In this document: positions 18,022 to 27,251 of the stretch, piece by piece
Layout: each line of letters opens with the position of its first letter
Position numbering within the stretch: position 1 is the first letter of the stretch
NCBI GenBank assembly: GCA_902783625.1
Contig: CACZRN010000085.1
Span: 1-64,000 of the forward strand
From: an uncultured Prevotellaceae bacterium
GTDB lineage: Bacteria; Bacteroidota; Bacteroidia; Bacteroidales; Bacteroidaceae
Direction of reading: 5' to 3'
Length of the DNA stretch: 64,000 nt
Program-made: the position numbers and the translations under genes
Notes under the pieces: generated by a model
The model's input: the letters and a program-made list of their open reading frames with translations, nothing else
Told to the model about the DNA's origin: nothing
Database searches by the model: none

Positions 18022-18669
18022 TTACCTATTCGATGATGTACTCCTTCTGACAGGAGTTGCCTGCGGACGCATAATTCCCTTCAAAGTATCCGACCCGGCA
18101 TTTGCTCCACCATCGTCGTCTTTATCCATAATACCTTTTTCAAACGAGCCTTTACTGTTCGACACATAATATTTTGTCATTGTCTCGTTGCTCCAGAAAT
18201 ACGACCCTTGAAGACTGCGCTCAGGAGTGACGAGGCGTGAGAATGTGTTAGAATACAATTTCTTCATTCGCTCATCCCAATACAACTGCTCGCTGTCGTA
18301 AACAAGTCCGTCGGATGTCTTCACATGCACCCTTCCGCGTAATTCCCACAAGCGCTTCTCGGTATAATAGTATGCCGTATCTGCTTGTATATACGTCTGA
18401 GGTTTGAACTTCTCGTCGAACTGCTCTAAGAATATTGCCTTTTCGAATATCCAACGTGGAGTATGTAGGTTTTGGTTTATTTTCCACTCTTCAGTAATGA
18501 TTCTATATTTCATCACGCCCGAATCGGATATAAGCGTATTCACTCCCATTGTGGTCATCACGGGAACAGAGTCGCGATCAAGTATTGCCGGAGCAGTGTG
18601 CTCTTTCTGTTGCTCGCAGGCAGACAGAAAGACCATCAGCATGACTACAATATATACAAGCCGTTTCAA
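18022..18669 (-). CDS. lptC: LPS export protein LptC (lipoprotein form)
   Basis: A 215-residue periplasmic protein with a lipoprotein signal (lipobox L-S-A-C, Cys18). It shows the LptC/YrbK beta-jellyroll pattern: I-S-D-S-G-x-M-K-Y-R-I near 48-58, W-x-F-x-x-x-I-F-L-E-Q-F-D, then R-G-x-V-H-V and L-x-x-E-Q-L-Y-W-D-E. LptC passes LPS from the LptBFG transporter to LptA. The C-terminal 30 residues are low-complexity. It lies 20 bp behind an outer-membrane protein gene and 14 bp before the CorC-like gene. An LptF/G-type permease is found elsewhere in the window at 44363. Confidence 0.87.
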   Translation of the reverse strand: MKRLVYIVVMLMVFLSACEQQKEHTAPAILDRDSVPVMTTMGVNTLISDSGVMKYRIITEEWKINQNLHTPRWIFEKAIFLEQFDEKFKPQTYIQADTAYYYTEKRLWELRGRVHVKTSDGLVYDSEQLYWDERMKKLYSNTFSRLVTPERSLQGSYFWSNETMTKYYVSNSKGSFEKGIMDKDDDGGANAGSDTLKGIMRPQATPVRRSTSSNR

Positions 18670-18689
18670 TTGTTAAGCCAACATTAATA

Positions 18690-19997
18690 TTATTGCACCT
18701 TCCACTTTGCAAACCAGCGCTCGTTGAAAGTCAGCCCGAGATTAATCCTGAACGAGTTCTCCTTTATCAGGCTTTTCGAATCGCGGCAAACCCATTGTGC
18801 CGAAATATTCAGGATTGAGCGATTGTTGTATTTGTTAATGATTGGAATACCCAATCCAGCACTCACACTATACTCTTTAGGTCCATCGATACCGTTTATT
18901 ACCTGATAAGGAGTAGCATATCCAGCACCGAGACGATATCTAATCTTCTTCAGATAAGTACGGCTGTCTTCATCTACCACAAACTCAACACCGGCATTCA
19001 CTTTGTGGCGGTCCTTGAACATACCGCTTCTTAGCGTGTACTTCGGCGAACCACCATCGGAATCATACATCGGGAACGAGATGTCGGCCCACTTTTGCAG
19101 AGTGTAATCAACCCCGATGCGGATTTTGTTCTTGTGGTTCCACATCAATCCAGCACCATATACCGATGGTATTTCAAAGGCATTGTCCACTGTGTAAAGA
19201 GTTGTATCCGACACCGATGTCTGCGAGTTTCGCGACACCACCTTGCATTCAGGGTCGGAGTTGAGTTTATGTCCCAGCGAATATGTTGCTCCGAGCGTCA
19301 CCCTGTCGCTTTTCGAAAGACGTGCCGAATACTGTAAACCAAAGTCCAACTTATAGTTTCGAACATCGGCGGAATAATACTTCGACAACGTATTTATATA
19401 TGCATCGCTGTAACTGTTAATCACGGTACGCTCTATCGAGCCCCATAGATAAGAAGCATTCACACCAATCGACAGACCTTTAAACGGTTCCCAGCCTAAT
19501 CCGAGATATGCCTGATGCAGGCCACCTGAGCCAGAATAGGTGTTGGTATATACAGTAGAACCCGACTCGCTGCTACTTATCTTCGACGAAGTGGAATAGT
19601 TATATCCAACATTGGTATAAGGCATAAGTCCAAATCCCACTCCGAAATGGCGTGCTGCTCTGAAAAGAGCCGAGATATACTCAATATTAGCATTGTTGGC
19701 ATTCAATCGACGACCATTCTCCTCGAAATTGGTCAGCTGACCAGCCACTCCAACATCGAAAATAAATGTCATCGAATCAACTGCCGAATATGATGCAGGA
19801 TTCAGAAAGTTCACCTGATTATGCTCGCGATAACATATTCCCACTCCATTCATTCCACGATTGAATCCTGTAGATTGTTCCGTCAGTTCACCAAATCCAT
19901 ACTGGCTGTATGGAGAATTGGTTCCACTCTGTGCCGACACCAAGCCGGGAAGAGCAGCAAGAATGCTAGCGATGCAAATTCTATTTATTTTGCACAT
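18690..19997 (-). CDS. Outer-membrane beta-barrel protein upstream of lptC
   Basis: A 435-residue protein with a signal peptide (cleavage likely after S-A, before Gln23). The mature part has many alternating amphipathic strands with aromatic belts (for example G-F-G-L-M-P-Y-T-N-V-G-Y-N-Y), a Y-S-x-Y-G-F-G start and an end of N-L-G-L-T-F-N-E-R-W-F-A-K-W. This fits an outer-membrane barrel related in style to OMPP1/FadL-like proteins, but I cannot name the family with certainty. It heads the lptC operon, so it may be co-regulated with LPS export. A minus-strand -7-like TAATTTTG (20074-20067) lacks a clear -33 box. Confidence 0.78.
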   Translation of the reverse strand: MCKINRICIASILAALPGLVSAQSGTNSPYSQYGFGELTEQSTGFNRGMNGVGICYREHNQVNFLNPASYSAVDSMTFIFDVGVAGQLTNFEENGRRLNANNANIEYISALFRAARHFGVGFGLMPYTNVGYNYSTSSKISSSESGSTVYTNTYSGSGGLHQAYLGLGWEPFKGLSIGVNASYLWGSIERTVINSYSDAYINTLSKYYSADVRNYKLDFGLQYSARLSKSDRVTLGATYSLGHKLNSDPECKVVSRNSQTSVSDTTLYTVDNAFEIPSVYGAGLMWNHKNKIRIGVDYTLQKWADISFPMYDSDGGSPKYTLRSGMFKDRHKVNAGVEFVVDEDSRTYLKKIRYRLGAGYATPYQVINGIDGPKEYSVSAGLGIPIINKYNNRSILNISAQWVCRDSKSLIKENSFRINLGLTFNERWFAKWKVQ

Positions 19998-20119
19998 ATC
20001 TATATTGTCTGTCTTTATTATCTTTAAAATGTATGGGTACTTTTCGCCCTTTAGTCATAATCGGTGCAAAATTATTGAAAAAATTCGAAATAATAGCACG
20101 ATAACTGCAAAATATAAAC

Positions 20120-20127
20120 TATTTTTG
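20120..20127 (+). promoter_or_regulatory. -7 box TATTTTTG four bases before a GTG start
   Basis: TATTTTTG matches TAnnTTTG. The GTG start of the DUF4105 gene is at 20132, so transcription would begin at or inside the start codon. No TTTG is seen at the -33 position. Confidence 0.5.
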
Positions 20128-20131
20128 CATC

Positions 20132-21340
20132 GTGAAACATTTTAAGAGCTTTTTCAAATGCCTGCAGCTTGTTTTTTTTCTATTATTAACAAATACTGCA
20201 AGCGCTACGGTTGACAGTCTACGACTGGCAGAGATGGATTCGGTTGAAATCAGCCTGCTTACATGTGGCCCGGGCAAAGAGGTCTATACGCTATATGGAC
20301 ACACGGCAATCCGTGTGAATAATCCAGTCCGCCAGAACGACATTGTTGCAAACTACGGTATCTTCTCGCTCGATAAGAGTTTCTTCGTTCCACTATTTGT
20401 TTTTGGAATAACCGACTACACCATGGCGCTTTCACTCTACGAGTCGTTCTGCAATTCTTATGCAAGCGAGGGTCGTTGGGTAAAAGAGCAAAAGCTAAAT
20501 CTCTCTAGTACCGACAAACTTGCCATTGTCAGCGCACTTGAGATTAACTATCTGCCTGAGAACAGGGTTTACCGCTATAACTATTTCTACGACAACTGCA
20601 CAACCCGTGCCCGCGACATCATTGTCAATAATATTGCTGGAAGAGTTGACTATCGCCACACTAACGACTCAGTCGTTACTTATCGCAGTGCAATTCATGT
20701 TTATAATGCAGGGCATCCGTGGGCACAATTGGGTAACGACCTTCTTCTTGGCATAAAAGCCGACATGCCAATCACTTACGAACAGCAGCAATTCTTGCCA
20801 GAGAACCTTATGAACGACTTCGACAATGCTGTTATCATTGACGATAATGGTAATGAGAAACCGCTTGTAGAGTCGACTAAATGGGTTGTAGCACCAACAA
20901 AGCAAGAACACGGCAGCGGTTTTCCAATAAAGCCACTCGATGCAATAATGATTCTGTCGCTCCTGATTTTCATTTTTACCATCATCGAAAACCGCAAGAG
21001 GAAAAATTTCTGGCTACTAGATGCAGTGATATTGTCTGCCGACGGCATTGCCGGACTAATATTGCTTGCAATGGTATTCTCGCAACATCCGACCGTACAA
21101 TTGAATTTTCAGATTCTACTCTTCTGCCCAGTCAATCTGTTCTTGCTCTACCCTGTAGTTAAAAAACTAAAGAGTGGACAATGTCACAAATGGTTGAAAG
21201 TGTGGTGCATTCTGCTCATCATATACCTTTTCGGAGGATTATTACAACACTACCCCGATGGCGAGATAATGCTTGCTTTGGTATTGATGGTCAGATATCT
21301 AATAAAAATAATCATCGAAAAAAAAAATAGAATCTCATGA
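20132..21340 (+). CDS. DUF4105 family membrane protein
   Basis: A 402-residue protein with a signal peptide (about residues 1-25, ending A-S-A) and a periplasmic DUF4105 domain (about 40-260), recognised from L-T-C-G-P-G-K-E-V-Y-T-L-Y-G-H-T-A-I-R and Y-N-Y-F-Y-D-N-C-T-T-R-A-R-D. The conserved His, Cys and Asn suggest a papain-like (NlpC/LapG-like) fold, but activity is unproven. Four to five membrane segments follow (about 275-395). The start is GTG at 20132; no in-frame ATG would keep the signal peptide. The last codon overlaps the ATG of the next gene (ATGA), so both are translated together. DUF4105 proteins are widespread in Bacteroidetes and uncharacterised. Confidence 0.87.
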   Translation: MKHFKSFFKCLQLVFFLLLTNTASATVDSLRLAEMDSVEISLLTCGPGKEVYTLYGHTAIRVNNPVRQNDIVANYGIFSLDKSFFVPLFVFGITDYTMALSLYESFCNSYASEGRWVKEQKLNLSSTDKLAIVSALEINYLPENRVYRYNYFYDNCTTRARDIIVNNIAGRVDYRHTNDSVVTYRSAIHVYNAGHPWAQLGNDLLLGIKADMPITYEQQQFLPENLMNDFDNAVIIDDNGNEKPLVESTKWVVAPTKQEHGSGFPIKPLDAIMILSLLIFIFTIIENRKRKNFWLLDAVILSADGIAGLILLAMVFSQHPTVQLNFQILLFCPVNLFLLYPVVKKLKSGQCHKWLKVWCILLIIYLFGGLLQHYPDGEIMLALVLMVRYLIKIIIEKKNRIS

Positions 21341-22710
21341 ACTATAAATTTATAAGATTTTCCACAATAGTCACGATAGCTGTTTGCAGTAATACCCTTA
21401 CCGCTCAGACACTGCAACCCGCACCGAAACTGGTGGTGAATATAGTGGTCGACCAATTGCGTACCGACTTTATCGAACAATTCTCGGAGCTCTACTCTTC
21501 TGACGGTTTCAAACATCTGCTCACCGAGGGCACCGTTTACGAAGCAGCAGACTATCCTTTTAAGAATGTCGACCGCACTTCGGCTGTAGCTGCTGTTGCT
21601 ACGGGAACCACACCTTATTATAATAACATAATAGGCACACAATGGATTGACCGAAATACGCTCCGACCAATTCAGGCCGTTGACGACCAGAAATACCTTT
21701 ACTCACCTGCGAAGATGCTCGCCTCGACCATCTCAGACGAATTGAAGGTTGCGACATCTGGAGGGGCTATCGTTTACGGTGTTGCAGAACATAAAGATGC
21801 TGCAATTCTTTCGGCAGGACATGCTGCTGATGGTGCTTTCTGGATAGATGGAAATACAGGCAAATGGCTTACCACAGAATACTATTCGCACGACGCCATT
21901 TCGTGGTTAATGAATTACAGCAACGCAAACCCAAAAACACCTGATAATAAAGCTAATAAGAATGACAGAGTCATTGATTTAGCCATCGCTTGCGTTGAAG
22001 GAAAAGCAATGGGGCGCGATGACATTACCGACTATCTTGCCGTTACTCTTTCGGCGACATCCAACCATACCGAATCAGCTTCCGACAACATGGAAGGGAT
22101 TTATCTCGAACTTGACAAATCGATAGCCCGACTCGTGAACACAATCGAGAAGAATGTTGGCAGCAACAAAGTGCTCTTCGTTGTGACAAGCACCGGATAC
22201 GTGATTGAGCCTGAGCCCGACTATGCAAAATATAAGATTCCAACAGGGACATTCTACATTAACCGAAACGCACAGTTGCTGAACATGTATCTGGGTGCCA
22301 TCTACGGACAGGCACGCTATGTTGAGACATGTTTCCATAACCAGATATACCTTAACCGTAAGCTTGCAGAACAACGCCACATAAACTTTAGCGAGATGCT
22401 CTCGCGGTCAAAAGACTTTATCATACAGTTGTCGGGAGTACGTGCTGTTGTCGACAGTCCCTACTCTCCAAACATCAGTGGCGACATAATTGTTGAGATA
22501 TCACCGGGATGGCAAGTGGTAAACGAAGAAACAGGCGAGAAATTCGTATCGCGGGCATCGTATGTGCCGTTCCCAATTATTTTCTATGGTGCAGGAATCA
22601 AACCTCAACGCATCAGCACGCCGGTTACTGTCGACCAGATAGCGCCGACAATAGCCAATGCTATCCACATTCGTGCACCAAATGCATGCAGTGCTTCACC
22701 GCTGAGATAG
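21337..22710 (+). CDS. Alkaline-phosphatase-superfamily phosphodiesterase
   Basis: A 457-residue exported protein (signal peptide about 1-23, ending L-T-A-Q). The N-terminal metal site V-V-D-Q-L-R-T-D-F and the nucleophile region N-V-D-R-T-S-A-V-A-A-V-A-T-G (Thr or Ser near 81-82) match the Phosphodiest (type I phosphodiesterase/nucleotide pyrophosphatase) group; a late A-P-N-A-C region is shortened compared with the usual G-x-H-G-Y metal motif. Substrates in the family include nucleotides and phospho-sugars or phospholipids; this one is not assigned. It overlaps the DUF4105 gene by 4 bp, so the two products are probably used together in the periplasm. Confidence 0.82.
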   Translation: MNYKFIRFSTIVTIAVCSNTLTAQTLQPAPKLVVNIVVDQLRTDFIEQFSELYSSDGFKHLLTEGTVYEAADYPFKNVDRTSAVAAVATGTTPYYNNIIGTQWIDRNTLRPIQAVDDQKYLYSPAKMLASTISDELKVATSGGAIVYGVAEHKDAAILSAGHAADGAFWIDGNTGKWLTTEYYSHDAISWLMNYSNANPKTPDNKANKNDRVIDLAIACVEGKAMGRDDITDYLAVTLSATSNHTESASDNMEGIYLELDKSIARLVNTIEKNVGSNKVLFVVTSTGYVIEPEPDYAKYKIPTGTFYINRNAQLLNMYLGAIYGQARYVETCFHNQIYLNRKLAEQRHINFSEMLSRSKDFIIQLSGVRAVVDSPYSPNISGDIIVEISPGWQVVNEETGEKFVSRASYVPFPIIFYGAGIKPQRISTPVTVDQIAPTIANAIHIRAPNACSASPLR

Positions 22711-23010
22711 TTATTCCGCCATCCAGTAAAACCTAGCAGAATAGCACCATTTTTCCTTCGGACAGAATTCAATGTTCGCATACACGCTATATATGCCTGA
22801 CAGCATCACTATACAGCTTAGATAATCGTGATTTACAAGCCAGATAGTGACGACATACGGGCTTGATAGTGTATGCATGTGAATCGTGGGAGCGTGGCGA
22901 AATAATCCCAACATGTTCGGAAAAGGCAAAATTAATTTGGGTTTTCTCGCGTTTATTATTACCTTTGTCGCCACATTATTAATTTTTAAAGAATACAACA
23001 ACAAGAAAAT
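22711..23010 (+). other. 300-bp gap before secA, no gene supported
   Basis: Holds the secA promoter at its right end. The minus-strand reading frame across it has no family resemblance and no start context. No terminator for the phosphodiesterase is obvious. Confidence 0.6.
22936..22967 (+). promoter_or_regulatory. Promoter of secA
   Basis: TTTG 22936-22939, 20 bp, TACCTTTG 22960-22967; 43 bases before the secA ATG. Confidence 0.7.
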
Positions 23011-26000
23011 ATGAATTTCAATGCATTTCTAAAGTCACTTTTCGGTGACAAATCCACTCGCGACATGCGACTTATACAGCCTCTCGTTGAGAAAGTGAAA
23101 GCTGTATATCCTGAAATTGAAAAACTTAACAATGACGAGCTACGCGCAAAGAGCAAAGAGATAAAGAACTACGTACAGGACGCAGTAAAAGAAGAAAGAG
23201 CTCAGATAGAAGAACTGCGTGCAAAGATTGAAGACACCCCACTCGATGAGCGCGAAGCAATATTCAATCATATTGACAAAATCGACAAGGACATCCTCGA
23301 GATACTGGAAAAGAAACTCGATGAGGTAATGCCGGTGGCATTCAGCATCATTAAGGAGACTGCCCGTCGCTTTGCAGAAAATGAAGAGACTATCGTGACG
23401 GCAACCGACTTCGACCGCGAACTTGCAGCCGATCCAAAGAAAGACTTTATAACCATCGACGGCGACAAGGCCATCTATCATAATCATTGGACAGCCGGTG
23501 GCAACGACCTGAAATGGGAAATGATACACTACGACGTGCAGCTCTTCGGAGGCGTGGTGCTACATCAGGGCAAAATTGCAGAAATGGCAACGGGTGAAGG
23601 TAAAACACTTGTGGCAACCCTGCCTGTATTCCTTAATGCACTGACAGGCAATGGTGTGCATGTGGTGACAGTGAACGATTATCTGGCTAAGCGCGACTCG
23701 GAATGGATGGGACCGCTCTATATGTTCAACGGTCTTAGTGTCGATTGCATCGACAAGCATCGCCCCAATTCAACAGAGCGCCGCAAGGCTTATGAGGCTG
23801 ACATCACGTTTGGCACAAACAATGAATTTGGTTTCGACTATCTTCGCGACAACATGGCAGTGTCGCCTGCTGACCTTGTGCAGCGCGCTCACAACTATGC
23901 CATCGTCGACGAGGTCGACTCTGTGCTTATCGATGACGCACGTACTCCGCTTATCATCTCAGGTCCTGTGCCGAAAGGCGATGACCAGATGTTTGAAGAG
24001 TATCAGCCACTTGTGGAGCGATTGGTGAATGTTCAGCGACAGCTGGCAACACAATATCTATCGGAGGCAAAGCAGAAGATTGCCGAAGGAACAGAAAAAA
24101 CCGATCCGAAACTGATGGAAGAAGGATTCTTGTCGCTCTTCCGCTCATACAAGGCATTACCCAAGAACAAGGCTCTCATAAAATTCCTATCAGAAGAAGG
24201 CATCAAAACTGGTATGCTGAAGACTGAGGAGTTCTACATGCAGAACAACAACCGCGAGATGCCAAAGGCTATTGAGCCACTCTATTTCGTTGTTGACGAA
24301 AAGCTAAACTCGTGCGACCTTACCGACAAGGGTACCGACTGGCTGGCTCGTCAGGTAGATGACAAAGACCTCTTCGTATTGCCTGATATCACATCTCAAC
24401 TCTCTGCTCTTGAGGCTGAAACAGGACTCACCGAGGAAGAACGGCTCAATCGCAAGGACGATCTCATGAACCACTATGGTGTGCAGAGCGAGCGTGTGCA
24501 CACACTGCAGCAATTGCTCAAGGCATACTGCATGTTCAACAAAGACGACGAATATGTGGTCATCGACGGCGAGGTGAAGATTGTCGACGAGCAGACAGGA
24601 CGTATTATGGAAGGACGCCGCTGGAGCGACGGACTGCATCAGGCTGTGGAAGCGAAGGAGCATGTGAAGGTGGAAGCCGCCACTCAGACTTTTGCAACTA
24701 TCACGTTGCAGAACTACTTCCGCATGTACCACAAACTCGCCGGTATGACCGGTACAGCATCAACCGAAGCAGGAGAGTTCTGGGATATTTACAAACTCGA
24801 TGTAGTGGAGATTCCTACTAACCGTCCGGTAGTCAGAAAAGACATGGATGACCGCGTGTATAAAACAGCACGCGAAAAATATAATGCTGTAATCGAAGAG
24901 ATTATGGACACCCGCAACAACGGACGTCCTACCCTGGTGGGTACAACATCGGTTGAAATCTCAGAACTATTGTCGAAGATGCTCTCTTTGAGGAAGATTC
25001 CACATCAGGTGCTCAATGCAAAGCTCCACCAGAAAGAGGCCGACATCGTGGCTCTCGCAGGACAGAGCAGTCAGGGTACTGTATGGGTAACAACCGACGG
25101 ACGAGCTTTTAGCGACAAACTGTCGGCAGTGAAGCATCAGGACAACCTTGTTGCAATGGCTCAAGACCCAAAGAACAAGAATGCGCAGCAAGTGCCTGAA
25201 GGTATGAATGCAGCACAAATGGTGAAAGAAGAGCAACGTCTGCTCGGTGCAGTAACTATTGCCACGAATATGGCAGGACGTGGTACCGACATCAAACTTT
25301 CGCCCGAAGTAAAAGAGGCTGGTGGTTTGGCAATCATCGGTACAGAGCGCCACGAGAGCCGTCGCGTGGACCGTCAGCTGCGTGGACGTTCAGGTCGTCA
25401 GGGCGACCCAGGTTCAAGTGTATTCTACGTTTCGCTCGAAGATAAGCTCATGCGCCTGTTTGGTTCAGAGCGTATCTCAAAGGTGATGGACCGTTTCGGA
25501 TTCAAAGACGGCGAGAGAATTGAGAGCGGAATGATATCAAACAGCATCGAGAGGGCACAAAAGAAGGTTGAGGAGAATAACTTCGGCATACGTAAACACC
25601 TGCTCGAATACGACGATGTTATGAACAAGCAACGCACCGTCATCTACGAGAAGCGTCGCCATGCGCTGATGGGTGAACGCATCGGAATGGATATCGCTAA
25701 TGTCATTTGGGATAGAGTGATTAGCATAACCGAGAATAACGACTATACCGGATGCCGCGAGCAATTCCTAAAAGTGCTTGCAATGGAATGCCCATACACC
25801 GAAAGCGAATTCCTTAACGAGAAGCTAGAGAAGCTCGAGGAGAGAGCGTTCCAACTTGCAATGGAAGCATTAAAGCGCAAGACCGACCGCATACAAACAG
25901 TGGCATGGCCAGTGATTAAGCGAGTGCAAGAAGAACAAGGTGAGAAGTTTGAGAACATCATGGTGCCGATAACCGATGGTAAACGCATTTATAACATCCG

Positions 26001-26508
26001 ATGCAACCTCAAACAAGCTTACGACACTGAGTGCAAATCGATTGTGAAAGAGTTTGAGAAACAAATCATGCTCCACATCATCGACGATGACTGGAAGGAG
26101 AATCTCAGACAACTCGATGAACTTCGCCACAGTGTGCAGAATGCCAGCTACGAGCAGAAAGACCCGTTGCTCATATTCAAACTTGAGAGTGCAAAACTAT
26201 GGGATACGATGATCGACGAGATGAACAATCGCATAGCAAGCATTCTGATGAGAGGTCAGATACCTGAAATAGAGCAAGATCAGGTTCGCGAAGCTGCACC
26301 AGAACAGCGTAGCCAACGCTATAATGAGCAGAAAGCCGACCTCAACAGTCCTGAACAACAAGCTGCCGCACAACAGGATACACGAGAAGGTGCAAACCGC
26401 CAATCGCATATTCCTGTTGTTAAAGAGCGCATGCCCGGACCGAACGATCCTTGTCCTTGCGGATCAGGAAAGAAGTTCAAGAAATGTCACGGCAGAGGAC
26501 TCGTGTAG
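23011..26508 (+). CDS. secA: Preprotein translocase ATPase SecA
   Basis: A 1165-residue SecA, longer than the roughly 900 residues of E. coli, as usual in Bacteroidetes because of inserts in the N-terminal region (about 55-110) and in the preprotein/helicase part. Walker A is M-A-T-G-E-G-K-T near 190; D-E-V-D-S matches Walker B; the helicase motif [11 protein letters not shown] is near 750; [17 protein letters not shown] is intact. A linker rich in Gln/Ala ends in the zinc motif [13 protein letters not shown] at the C-terminus, which binds SecB and lipid. SecA drives post-translational export through SecYEG. Single gene with its own promoter; an ABC ATPase gene starts 39 bp later. Confidence 0.98.
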   Translation: MNFNAFLKSLFGDKSTRDMRLIQPLVEKVKAVYPEIEKLNNDELRAKSKEIKNYVQDAVKEERAQIEELRAKIEDTPLDEREAIFNHIDKIDKDILEILEKKLDEVMPVAFSIIKETARRFAENEETIVTATDFDRELAADPKKDFITIDGDKAIYHNHWTAGGNDLKWEMIHYDVQLFGGVVLHQGKIAEMATGEGKTLVATLPVFLNALTGNGVHVVTVNDYLAKRDSEWMGPLYMFNGLSVDCIDKHRPNSTERRKAYEADITFGTNNEFGFDYLRDNMAVSPADLVQRAHNYAIVDEVDSVLIDDARTPLIISGPVPKGDDQMFEEYQPLVERLVNVQRQLATQYLSEAKQKIAEGTEKTDPKLMEEGFLSLFRSYKALPKNKALIKFLSEEGIKTGMLKTEEFYMQNNNREMPKAIEPLYFVVDEKLNSCDLTDKGTDWLARQVDDKDLFVLPDITSQLSALEAETGLTEEERLNRKDDLMNHYGVQSERVHTLQQLLKAYCMFNKDDEYVVIDGEVKIVDEQTGRIMEGRRWSDGLHQAVEAKEHVKVEAATQTFATITLQNYFRMYHKLAGMTGTASTEAGEFWDIYKLDVVEIPTNRPVVRKDMDDRVYKTAREKYNAVIEEIMDTRNNGRPTLVGTTSVEISELLSKMLSLRKIPHQVLNAKLHQKEADIVALAGQSSQGTVWVTTDGRAFSDKLSAVKHQDNLVAMAQDPKNKNAQQVPEGMNAAQMVKEEQRLLGAVTIATNMAGRGTDIKLSPEVKEAGGLAIIGTERHESRRVDRQLRGRSGRQGDPGSSVFYVSLEDKLMRLFGSERISKVMDRFGFKDGERIESGMISNSIERAQKKVEENNFGIRKHLLEYDDVMNKQRTVIYEKRRHALMGERIGMDIANVIWDRVISITENNDYTGCREQFLKVLAMECPYTESEFLNEKLEKLEERAFQLAMEALKRKTDRIQTVAWPVIKRVQEEQGEKFENIMVPITDGKRIYNIRCNLKQAYDTECKSIVKEFEKQIMLHIIDDDWKENLRQLDELRHSVQNASYEQKDPLLIFKLESAKLWDTMIDEMNNRIASILMRGQIPEIEQDQVREAAPEQRSQRYNEQKADLNSPEQQAAAQQDTREGANRQSHIPVVKERMPGPNDPCPCGSGKKFKKCHGRGLV

Positions 26509-26547
26509 AGAAAACAACCAGCATTTGTCAATCAATGCCCGATAATC

Positions 26548-27246
26548 ATGATAAGAATTAAAGACTTGAAGAAACAATTCGGAGAAAAGACCGCTGTCGA
26601 TATTTCCGAATTCGTGATAAACGATGGCGACATTCTCGGACTCGTCGGCAACAACGGCGCTGGAAAAACAACACTCTTCCGACTAATGCTCGACTTACTG
26701 AAGGCTGACGACGGACAGGTGAGCATCAACGACATAAACCCAGCCGAGTCGGAAGAATGGAAGAAAGATACTGGGGCTTATATCGACGAGGGATTCCTTA
26801 TCGACTTTCTCACTCCAGAAGAATACTTCGAGTTTATAGGAAGTGTTGCTGACCTTACCAAAGATGAGATTAATCAACGGCTAGAACCATACATGCCGTT
26901 TATGGCTGATGAAATAATCGGACAGAACAAGCTCATCCGCGACTTTTCGGCAGGCAACAAGCAGAAGATAGGCATCATTGCCACGTTGCTCAACGAGCCA
27001 CATCTTGTCATACTCGACGAGCCGTTCAACTTCCTCGACCCATCGAGTCAGAACCTGCTGAAAACTATCATGAGCGATTATCAGAGCCGCACTGGGGCTA
27101 CCGTGCTAATCTCGAGTCACAACCTGCAACACACCGTTGACATTTCAACACGTATTGCCTTGCTCGAGCATGGTCACATTATCAGCGACCTCGACAATAA
27201 AGAAGGGAGTGCGAGAGAGCAACTCGAAGAGTATTTCAAAACATGA
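26548..27246 (+). CDS. ABC transporter ATP-binding protein without adjacent permease
   Basis: A 232-residue ATPase subunit. Walker A is G-N-N-G-A-G-K-T-T near 34-42, the signature is F-S-A-G-N-K-Q-K (a variant of L-S-G-G-Q), Walker B V-I-L-D-E-P-F near 153-160, and the H-loop S-S-H-N-L near 190. It is of the ABC-2/drug-exporter ATPase type, which normally pairs with a membrane subunit, but no permease is adjacent: secA lies upstream and comEC is convergent with only 5 bp between the stop codons. The partner must be encoded elsewhere. Confidence 0.9.
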   Translation: MIRIKDLKKQFGEKTAVDISEFVINDGDILGLVGNNGAGKTTLFRLMLDLLKADDGQVSINDINPAESEEWKKDTGAYIDEGFLIDFLTPEEYFEFIGSVADLTKDEINQRLEPYMPFMADEIIGQNKLIRDFSAGNKQKIGIIATLLNEPHLVILDEPFNFLDPSSQNLLKTIMSDYQSRTGATVLISSHNLQHTVDISTRIALLEHGHIISDLDNKEGSAREQLEEYFKT

Positions 27247-27251
27247 CGTCT

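Noticed and set aside
22711..23004. 97-residue minus-strand frame in the gap before secA
   Set aside because: No recognisable domain, no promoter or start context, and it would overlap the secA promoter.
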